From positions 1 through 64,000 of the forward strand of contig NZ_JAAVUZ010000004.1 in assembly GCF_018449675.1 (NCBI RefSeq): a DNA stretch of 64,000 bases, in the 5' to 3' direction. The translations under genes and the position numbers were made by a program. Position 1 is the first letter of the stretch; each line of letters opens with the position of its first letter. This DNA comes from Glaciihabitans sp. dw_435 (GTDB taxonomy: Bacteria; Actinomycetota; Actinomycetes; Actinomycetales; Microbacteriaceae). The notes under the pieces were generated by a model. The model was not told the origin of the DNA. It saw nothing but the letters and a program-made list of their open reading frames with translations, and ran no database searches. Positions 57,869 to 64,000 of the stretch are shown one piece after another.

Positions 57869-59023
57869 GTGAGAAAACCGCTCATCGCCACCGCGGCGTG
57901 TGTTGCCCTCGTGGGTTCCACGCTGCTGGTGGCGTCACCGGCGTCGGCGAACGGCCGGGGCCACTCCCACCATCCGACGCCACCATCGGTCTCGGTCGGA
58001 TCCGCCCGCACCCTCGCCGACGGCCTGTTGTCACCACTCAGCCTGGACGTCACGTCGAAGGGCACCGCCTACGTCACCGAGAACTTCGGAGGAACCCTGG
58101 TCAAGGTCGACCGGACGGGCACGAAGACGACTCTCGCCAGCGCGCCCGGAGACGAGATCAGCGCCGTCAGCTCCCGTAACGGAGCGGTGTACTACGCCCA
58201 GCTCGCCCAGGATCACTCGCGCGCAGTGCTCAAGTCGATCAGCAAGGCGGGCGTCACCACCCAGCTCGCCGACATTCACGCCTATGAGCAGAGGGTCAAT
58301 CCCGACAAGAAAAACACCTACGGTGCGATCGGACTCCCCGCGTCCTGTGCCGCGCAGTTCCCGCCGCCTGCCCCGGCCACCTACGCCGGAACCGTTGACA
58401 CCCACCCCTACGCATCGCTCGCCACCAAGCGGGGAATCTATGTGGCGGATGCCGGAGCCAACGCCATCTTTAAGATCGGTTACAACGGCGCGATCTCCAC
58501 GGTTGCGGTCCTTCCCGCACAGCCGCCGATCACTCTCACCGCGGAGCTGCTCACCGCCCAGGGACTGCCCACCTGCGCCGCCGGCTACCAGTACCGGTTC
58601 GAACCGGTGCCGACCGACGTGGAGCAGGGAGCGAACGGATGGCTCTACGTGACGTCCCTCCCGGGAGGACCGGAAGACGCGAGCCTCGGTGCACGCGGCG
58701 GGGTCTACAAGGTGAACCCGTACACCGGCGCGGTCAAGCTTGTCGCTCGTGGGTTCGTCGGAGCCACGGGACTTGCTGTCCTGCCGACGGGAGCCGTCGC
58801 CGTCGCGGAGCTCTTCGGCGGCTCCGCCGGAACCGGCCAGGTGTCGATCTTCTGGCCGGGTAAGAACGTGGCAAAGAAGACCATCGCCCTGTCGGCCCCG
58901 GCCGCGATCGAACGGGTCGGGAAGAAGCTGTACGTCACCACCGACGCGCTTCCCTCCGAGACTGCACCGCCCAACGGCAAGATCACGGTGCTCCCGTTCC
59001 GGGCGAAGGCGGGTCACCGGTAA
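57869..59023 (+). CDS. Secreted ScyD/ScyE-like beta-propeller protein
   Basis: 384 residues. Sec signal peptide (LIATAACVALVGSTLLVA, cleavage probably after SPASA), a His-rich mature N-terminus (GRGHSHHPTP), then propeller repeats (SPLSLDVTSKGTAYVTENFGG, KRGIYVADAGANAIFKIGYNG, LARGAAT-like blades to KITVLPF). Resembles proteins annotated ScyD/ScyE in actinobacteria; the scytonemin link of those names need not apply. Two Cys (ASCAAQF, TCAAGY) may form a disulfide. GTG start with aaaggag. The 248 bases upstream hold a small GCCCCC-aaac-GGGGGC hairpin and otherwise nothing recognisable. Confidence 0.87.
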   Translation: MRKPLIATAACVALVGSTLLVASPASANGRGHSHHPTPPSVSVGSARTLADGLLSPLSLDVTSKGTAYVTENFGGTLVKVDRTGTKTTLASAPGDEISAVSSRNGAVYYAQLAQDHSRAVLKSISKAGVTTQLADIHAYEQRVNPDKKNTYGAIGLPASCAAQFPPPAPATYAGTVDTHPYASLATKRGIYVADAGANAIFKIGYNGAISTVAVLPAQPPITLTAELLTAQGLPTCAAGYQYRFEPVPTDVEQGANGWLYVTSLPGGPEDASLGARGGVYKVNPYTGAVKLVARGFVGATGLAVLPTGAVAVAELFGGSAGTGQVSIFWPGKNVAKKTIALSAPAAIERVGKKLYVTTDALPSETAPPNGKITVLPFRAKAGHR

Positions 59024-59045
59024 CCCTTCCCCGGTGTCAACGAAA

Positions 59046-59080
59046 AAGTGGCGCCAGACCCACCGGGTCTGGCGCCACTT
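59046..59080. terminator. Rho-independent terminator between convergent genes
   Basis: Perfect 16-bp inverted repeat (59046-59061 and 59065-59080, loop acc), preceded by AAAA and rich in G+C, between the ScyD-like gene (+) and the 32-residue basic ORF (-). Confidence 0.87.
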
Positions 59081-59102
59081 CTGCGTTGGCCACGCTCGCG
59101 AA

Positions 59103-59201
59103 CTAGCGGGCGGGCTTTGCCTTCTTCTCGGCGCGCTTTTCCTTCAGCGACTTCGCCGCAACGGTCTTGGCGCCATTCTTCTTCGGTGATTTGTCTGCCA
59201 T
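59103..59201 (-). CDS. Small basic protein, 32 aa
   Basis: MADKSPKKNGAKTVAAKSLK followed by EKRAEKKAKPAR: 11 lysines and two arginines in 32 residues, no hydrophobic segment, predicted helix in the second half. A strong ribosome binding site (aaggag, seven bases before the ATG) and a terminator just past its end support a real gene. Composition suggests binding to nucleic acid or the ribosome; this is inference. Confidence 0.72.
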   Translation of the reverse strand: MADKSPKKNGAKTVAAKSLKEKRAEKKAKPAR

Positions 59202-59443
59202 GAGGCACTCCTTCGCTCAAAAAATTGGACGGCTTCTGTCGATGAGACTACGCCCTGCCCGGGCCTGCCGAAACGTCACGTCGGGTCGGGGCTCGGCGGG
59301 CACCCTAATCACCAACGGTGCGCGAGGAAACCCGTGGACGCAGAAATCTGCCGGGGTTAATAATCGAAAGCGGTTCGGGTTCGCGGACCGGCGGGGAACG
59401 CTCGCTCCCAGGGCGAGATACGACCAGAAGGCAGAAGAAGACA

Positions 59444-60934
59444 ATGGCGTCAGAAACGAAGCCTCACACCAACTTCAAAGTCATCGCGCTCGCCATCGCC
59501 GGCGCCGTCGGAGGGTTTCTCTTCGGCTTCGATTCCTCGGTCGTCAACGGCACGGTCGATGCCGTCCAGACACAGTTCGCCCTGTCGGCCTCGCTCGTCG
59601 GGTTCGCCGTGGCGAGCGCCCTCATCGGCTGCGCCGTGGGCGCCTATCTCGCCGGCCGTTTGGCCGACCGGTGGGGCCGCATCCCCACCATGATCACCGG
59701 CGCCATCCTCTTCCTCGCCAGCGCGATCGGGTGTGGCCTCGCCTTCGGAGTCGTCGATCTGATCGTCTGGCGCCTCATTGGTGGCCTCGGCATCGGAATT
59801 GCCTCCGTCATCGCCCCCGCCTACATCGCCGAGATCTCACCCCGCCTGCTGCGCGGGCGGCTCGCCTCCCTCCAGCAGCTGGCCATCACCATCGGTATCT
59901 TCGCCGCGCTGCTGTCGGACACGCTCTTCGCCAACGCTGCCGGATCCGCCGGCGACGAGTTCTGGTTCGGGTGGGAAGCGTGGAGGTGGATGTTCCTTGC
60001 CGGCGCGGTTCCGGCCGTCGCCTATGGCCTCATCTCGTGGCGCCTGCCCGAATCACCCCGATTCCTTGTGCTCAAGGAGCGAGACGACGAGGTCCGCAAG
60101 ATCTTCGCCCGCCTGTGGCCCGGGGAGGACGTGGAAAGAGCGATCCGCGACATGCGGGACGCCATCAACGCCGACAAGCTGGGGTCACAGAAGGGTGCTC
60201 TCCGAGGCAACCGATTCGGCCTGAAGCCCATCGTGTGGATCGGCATCATCCTGTCGGTGTTCCAGCAGTTCGTCGGCATCAACGTCATCTTCTACTACTC
60301 GACCACCCTCTGGCGTTCGGTGGGGTTCCAGGAGCGGGACTCGTTCACGATCTCTGTCCTCACCTCCGTGACCAACATTGCGGTGACGTTCATCGCGATT
60401 GCGTTGGTGGACAGGGTGGGCCGACGCCCGATCCTCCTGTTCGGATCCGCAGGCATGACGATCTCGCTCGCCACAATGGCGATCGCGTTCAGCCAGGCCG
60501 ACATCGTTGACGGTGCTCCGCAGCTTCCGGGGGCATGGGGACCGATTGCGCTGATCGCCGCCAACGTCTTCGTGATCAGTTTCGGTGCTTCGTGGGGTCC
60601 GGTCGTATGGGTGCTGCTGGGCGAGATCTTCCCCACCAAGATCCGGGCACGCGCGCTTGGCGTTGCCGCCGCCGCGCAGTGGATCGCCAACTTCCTGGTG
60701 ACCGTGTCGTTCCCGGGACTCGCCGCGGTGTCGCTCGTGCTCACCTACGGGCTCTATGCGCTGTTCGCCGCCCTGTCGTTCCTGTTTGTCATGCGTTTTG
60801 TGCCGGAGACGAACGGGATGTCCCTGGAGGAGGCGAACACGCTGCTACCCCACAAGGACAGTGCGAAGGCACGGGCCGACGCCAAGGCGACGGGTGCGGC
60901 CCCCGCGAAGCCGCAGGGCGCGGCGAAGGGCTGA
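59444..60934 (+). CDS. Sugar porter family MFS transporter
   Basis: 496 residues, 12 helices. Family signatures are complete: GRLADRWGRIPTMITG, WRLPESPRFLVL (PESPR), QQFVGINVIFYYSTTLW, LVDRVGRRPILL and RFVPETNGMSLEEAN (PETKG-like). It imports a monosaccharide or polyol, probably by proton symport. The 242 bases upstream contain CGAAAGCGGTTCG near 59362-59374, loosely like a LacI-family operator, and an imperfect agaag ribosome binding site. The C-terminus is Ala/Lys-rich. Confidence 0.93.
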   Translation: MASETKPHTNFKVIALAIAGAVGGFLFGFDSSVVNGTVDAVQTQFALSASLVGFAVASALIGCAVGAYLAGRLADRWGRIPTMITGAILFLASAIGCGLAFGVVDLIVWRLIGGLGIGIASVIAPAYIAEISPRLLRGRLASLQQLAITIGIFAALLSDTLFANAAGSAGDEFWFGWEAWRWMFLAGAVPAVAYGLISWRLPESPRFLVLKERDDEVRKIFARLWPGEDVERAIRDMRDAINADKLGSQKGALRGNRFGLKPIVWIGIILSVFQQFVGINVIFYYSTTLWRSVGFQERDSFTISVLTSVTNIAVTFIAIALVDRVGRRPILLFGSAGMTISLATMAIAFSQADIVDGAPQLPGAWGPIALIAANVFVISFGASWGPVVWVLLGEIFPTKIRARALGVAAAAQWIANFLVTVSFPGLAAVSLVLTYGLYALFAALSFLFVMRFVPETNGMSLEEANTLLPHKDSAKARADAKATGAAPAKPQGAAKG

Positions 60935-60976
60935 CGCTCAGCGCCGACCGCTCAGCGCCGACGGCGACCGGCCTGC

Positions 60977-62557
60977 TTACTCTTCCTGCTCGCGCGGGGC
61001 ATTCGCCCGGAGCGCGGTTTCTTCCGCGTCGATATTGCGCAGTACCGAGCGCACGGCCCTGTCCTGGTACCGGCCCTCGGCGCGGGCCGCGATCACCGCT
61101 TCCCGTTCCGCCGCGATCATGATCCGACGCAGCCGGTTGTAGGTGTAGGGGATCGGTTCGTTGTCGCCCGGCGCCGGGTTCTCGATGGCCTGGGTGAGGA
61201 ACGAGGAGTCGATCCGCAAGCGGTCGAGGACGGACGGGTCATCCGTATCCGCCCGCTCCTCCTCGAGACGTTTGAGCCCTGCAGTCTGCGCTTCCGACAT
61301 GAGGAGGTGGCGCTCGACGGTCTCCTGATCGGAATTGGGCGGAGGCAGGCGCAGGCGACGGATGATCCAGGGAAGGGCAAGTCCTTCGGCAAGGGTGCCC
61401 GCCACCACGACGAACGCGAGGAACTGCAGAAGCTCGCGCTCGGGCGTCTCCTCGGGCAGCAGGAACACGGCGGCGAGCGTGACCACCCCGCGAATGCCTG
61501 CCGCCGAGATGGCCGTACTCGTGCGCCATCCCCACGACCTCTCGCGCAGGAACCGCGGACCGTGCTGGTACGCAGCGTTGCTGGCGAACACGAACAGGAA
61601 TCGGGACAGCGCGACAACCACGAGCAGGGCGACGGAAATGCCCACGATCTGCCAGAAGGTGAGATTGGACTGGCGGAGCCCCACCAGAATGCCGGAAAGG
61701 CTGAGACCGATGAAGAGGAAGACCGCATTCTCCAGCAGGAACCGGATGGTGCGCCAGTTGATGGACTCGGCGATGCGCGCCTCCGCGGACTGCACCAGTG
61801 GTGAACGCTGGCCAAGGAACAGCCCGGCGACGACGACGGCGAGCACGCCGGATCCACCGCTGAGCTGGGCGGGGATGAAGGCGATGTACGGGATAACGAG
61901 CGACAGCCCGGTGTCGAGAACGGGTGACCGCAGCCGCTTGCGAATGGCAGAGAGCACGAACCCGACGAGCAGCCCAACGCCCACCCCGATCACGACGGCG
62001 AGGCCGAAGTCGCCGACGACCGACCAGGGGTTCACGATGCTGATGATCGCGGCGATGGAGGCGTTGAGCGCGACGAGGGAGGCTGCGTCGTTGAGGAGGC
62101 TCTCGGTCTCCAGCACGGTGACGACGCGCCGAGGGAGCCGCAACCGGCCGGCAATGGCGGTGACAGCCACAGCGTCCGTGGGGGCGACCACGGCGCCAAG
62201 GGCGAAGGCTGCCGCGAGGCTCACCGTCGGGACGAGCCACCACATGGTGAAACCGACGGTGACGACGGTGAACGCGACGAGACCGACGCCGAGAACGAGG
62301 ATGCTGTCGCGCCGGGCAAAGATGTCCGAGAGGGGAGTGCGGATGGCCGCCGCGAACAGAAGCGGGGGCAGCAGACCGTAGAGGATGAGCTCGGGCTCGA
62401 CGACCATCTGGGGGATGCCCGGCAGAAACGAAACAGCCGCCCCGACGGCCACGAGCGCGACGGGTGCTGAGACACCCGCGCGTCCGGCGATGCCGGTGAC
62501 GGCGACCGTCACGATGACGAACGAAACGATCCACACGATCGAACTGACCGGGTCCAC
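60977..62557 (-). CDS. Na+/H+ antiporter, CPA1 family
   Basis: 526 residues. About 12 helices with the ion-binding motifs VVAPTDAVAVTAIAG and ETESLLNDAASLVAL (Asp of the ND motif), then a cytoplasmic C-terminal tail (about residues 395-526) rich in Glu and Arg. Exports Na+ or K+ in exchange for protons. The GTG at 62557 has gggag five bases upstream; a longer frame to 62725 would run into the divergent promoter region and code for unlikely residues. Confidence 0.93.
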   Translation of the reverse strand: MDPVSSIVWIVSFVIVTVAVTGIAGRAGVSAPVALVAVGAAVSFLPGIPQMVVEPELILYGLLPPLLFAAAIRTPLSDIFARRDSILVLGVGLVAFTVVTVGFTMWWLVPTVSLAAAFALGAVVAPTDAVAVTAIAGRLRLPRRVVTVLETESLLNDAASLVALNASIAAIISIVNPWSVVGDFGLAVVIGVGVGLLVGFVLSAIRKRLRSPVLDTGLSLVIPYIAFIPAQLSGGSGVLAVVVAGLFLGQRSPLVQSAEARIAESINWRTIRFLLENAVFLFIGLSLSGILVGLRQSNLTFWQIVGISVALLVVVALSRFLFVFASNAAYQHGPRFLRERSWGWRTSTAISAAGIRGVVTLAAVFLLPEETPERELLQFLAFVVVAGTLAEGLALPWIIRRLRLPPPNSDQETVERHLLMSEAQTAGLKRLEEERADTDDPSVLDRLRIDSSFLTQAIENPAPGDNEPIPYTYNRLRRIMIAAEREAVIAARAEGRYQDRAVRSVLRNIDAEETALRANAPREQEE

Positions 62558-62717
62558 GCGGACTCCCTTCACGCATCGCCCGCGGGGACCGGGCGGCCCG
62601 CCCAGCGTACCGAAGTTGAGACGATCTCCACCCGGCACTCCACCCCAGGGAGGTGCCGCGGTCCGGCACATCCGACGAACGTTGAGGTATTCACATTCGT
62701 TCGTCGAAAGAGATCCC

Positions 62718-63248
62718 ATGACCATTCAGACCCTCATTAATGTCGCCGTTATCCTCGTGCTCGTCGGATGGATCGGCATCCGCCAACTTGCCTGGCGTCC
62801 CGTGGAAGTCGCCCGCATGTGGCGCATGCCGCTCATCCTCGGTGTCGTCGGAGTCATCACCGTGTCCAGCGACACGAGCGCCGCCCTCACCACACTGGAC
62901 ATCACCCTGCTGGTGATCGAGCTCGCGGTATCCCTGGGGATTGGTGCGCTCATGGGGTCCATCGCCCGCTTCCGCCCGATCTCTGCTGCGGCAAAGGCTG
63001 CGCACTTCGCGAAGAATCCCAAGGACACCACGGATGTGACGCTGGAAAGCAGTACAGGGGGCTGGGGACTCGGCCTGTGGATCGCGTTCATCGTGGTCCG
63101 CGTCGGGATCGACATCTGGGCAGGCGCCGTCGGATCGACGATCGCCGCCTCCACGGGCGTGATCCTCATCATGGTTGCCGCTAACCGATTCTCCCGCACG
63201 GCCGTCTTCGCCGCCCGCACCTCCCGCGTGGCAGTCATTCACTCCTGA
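62718..63248 (+). CDS. Small membrane protein of unknown function
   Basis: 176 residues with four to five hydrophobic helices (TLINVAVILVLVGWIGIRQL, MPLILGVVGVITVSS, ITLLVIELAVSLGIGALMG, GLGLWIAFIVVRVGIDIWAG, STGVILIMVAANRF). Not a family I can name with certainty. ATG with aaagagat upstream. The sensor kinase gene starts 26 bases after its stop, so the two probably share an operon and the protein may be an accessory membrane component. Confidence 0.8.
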   Translation: MTIQTLINVAVILVLVGWIGIRQLAWRPVEVARMWRMPLILGVVGVITVSSDTSAALTTLDITLLVIELAVSLGIGALMGSIARFRPISAAAKAAHFAKNPKDTTDVTLESSTGGWGLGLWIAFIVVRVGIDIWAGAVGSTIAASTGVILIMVAANRFSRTAVFAARTSRVAVIHS

Positions 63249-63274
63249 TCACGGGAACGCGGGAGGATAGGACG

Positions 63275-64000
63275 GTGAACCCCTCGGCAAGCAATCCCGG
63301 CATGCTCAGCAAGGTGCTGAGTCTCGCCGGGGCGCTGCTGGTCGGCTACTGGCTGATTCGCGAGTTCACGGACGAACCGGTCTGGGTGCTCGTGGTGTCC
63401 CTCGTCTCCCTCGTTGCGTGGATCGCGTTCATCTTTGTGTCCCGCGAGCGCTCCGTCGTCAGCGCCCTGCTGATCATCCTGTCCGCGGTCACGGGTGCTT
63501 TCGCCACCGGCCCGACCGCGGGGCTCCTCATTGGTCCCGTGATCGCCGCCGTGCTCACCATGATCGGCATGCCCCATCGCCCGACGTGGCACGGCGTGGT
63601 GCTCGCGCTCGCCGCGGCGGTGGTCATCCCCATCGGCGCCCTGAGCGTCGATATTCAACCTCTCGGCCTCGTCTCGATGGAGGGTGGTCTCGCCATCGCC
63701 GTCATCGCTGGATTCAGTCGACGCCAGATCCGGGTGACGCAGGTGCAGTCGCTGCAGCTGCTCGAGCAGCGGATCGTGGTGGAAGAAGAGAAGGCGAGGG
63801 GAGCGGCCCTCGCCGAACGGCAGACGGTGGCCCGGGACATCCACGACGTCCTGGCGCACAGCCTCGGCGGACTAGTACTGCAACTCGACGCTGTCGATGC
63901 GTTGCTGGAGGCGGGTCGTGTCGATGATGCCGCGGTGCGGGTGAAGAACGCCCGCGCAATGGCGGCCTCCGGTCTGGCTGAGGCACGCCGGGCGGTAGAC
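63275..64000 (+). CDS. Sensor histidine kinase, HisKA_3 type (3' end cut by window edge)
   Basis: First 242 codons of a two-component sensor kinase. N-terminal membrane region with five or six helices (LSLAGALLVGYWLI, VWVLVVSLVSLVAWIAFIFV, SALLIILSAVTGAFATG and so on, to about residue 140), a coiled linker (QSLQLLEQRIVVEEEKARG) and the dimerisation/phosphoacceptor box ARDIHDVLAHSLGGLVLQL with His near 190. The ATPase domain lies past the edge. This class usually pairs with a NarL/LuxR-type response regulator, which would be expected downstream. GTG with gggagg upstream. Confidence 0.9.
   Translation, partial: MNPSASNPGMLSKVLSLAGALLVGYWLIREFTDEPVWVLVVSLVSLVAWIAFIFVSRERSVVSALLIILSAVTGAFATGPTAGLLIGPVIAAVLTMIGMPHRPTWHGVVLALAAAVVIPIGALSVDIQPLGLVSMEGGLAIAVIAGFSRRQIRVTQVQSLQLLEQRIVVEEEKARGAALAERQTVARDIHDVLAHSLGGLVLQLDAVDALLEAGRVDDAAVRVKNARAMAASGLAEARRAVD

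Noticed and set aside
59362-59374. LacI-type operator CGAAAGCGGTTCG upstream of the sugar porter
   Set aside because: Only four bases in each arm match, and no LacI-family gene is nearby. Too weak to list as a site.

Overview
The window is dense, GC-rich (roughly two thirds G+C) bacterial chromosome. The gene families point to an actinobacterium, most probably of the Microbacteriaceae: the GlgE maltosyltransferase route of alpha-glucan synthesis, an actinobacterial type glgP, an mnmA / ligA / gatCAB stretch, a DivIVA-like coiled-coil giant, DUF2510 and proline-rich membrane proteins, frequent GTG/TTG starts, 1-4 base stop/start overlaps and many apparently leaderless promoters. The family-level placement is inference. 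I see no tRNA, rRNA, CRISPR array, insertion sequence, prophage or plasmid gene.

Layout. 1-6.3 kb: an AI-2E family permease (cut by the left edge) and a 738-residue hendecad coiled-coil protein on the minus strand; divergently, an unusual membrane protein with an internal lipobox, coupled to a thioredoxin-fold/TPR protein. 6.3-16.8 kb: alpha-glucan metabolism (glgE-glgB minus, glgP plus, glgX minus), with two tandem paralogous lipoproteins behind glgP and a YbaK deacylase behind glgX. 16.9-29.2 kb: a translation and DNA-repair block: cysteine desulfurase, a lipoprotein, mnmA, ligA, a DUF1023-like hydrolase and gatC-gatA-gatB, followed by two tandemly duplicated small membrane proteins. 29.2-31.8 kb: a second AI-2E permease, PnuC and a DinB-fold protein. 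31.8-34.6 kb (minus): a glycosyltransferase/pyruvyltransferase fusion and a dienelactone hydrolase-like protein.

34.7-46.3 kb: an ABC exporter pair, SGNH hydrolase, SDR dehydrogenase, an SMP-30 lactonase coupled to a GH15 glycosidase, a membrane-anchored alpha/beta hydrolase, a GntR/FCD regulator with a perfect palindrome over its ribosome binding site followed by an MFS transporter, and a DUF2510 protein. 46.3-51.1 kb is an accessory minus-strand run (alpha/beta hydrolase, drug-type MFS, DGPF protein next to what looks like the last codons of a lost sigma factor, an unknown 181-residue protein, Nudix, a second YciI-like protein, DUF1761). 51.1-64 kb: S9 peptidase, aldo/keto reductase, another drug-type MFS, an alpha/beta hydrolase coupled to an AlkZ-like winged-helix protein, a secreted ScyD-like protein, a 32-residue basic protein, a sugar porter, a CPA1 cation/proton antiporter, a small membrane protein and the first 242 codons of a sensor histidine kinase cut by the right edge.

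Functional links: GlgE, GlgB, GlgP and GlgX cover polymerisation, branching, phosphorolysis and debranching of storage alpha-glucan, but the maltose-1-phosphate supply step (TreS/Mak or GlgM) is not in the window. The cysteine desulfurase probably feeds sulfur to MnmA. The sequence-level oddities most worth following are the 36 uninterrupted 11-residue repeats, the internal-lipobox protein, the over-represented word GCGGATGAC, the leaderless promoter pattern, the sigma-factor remnant and the palindromic operator.
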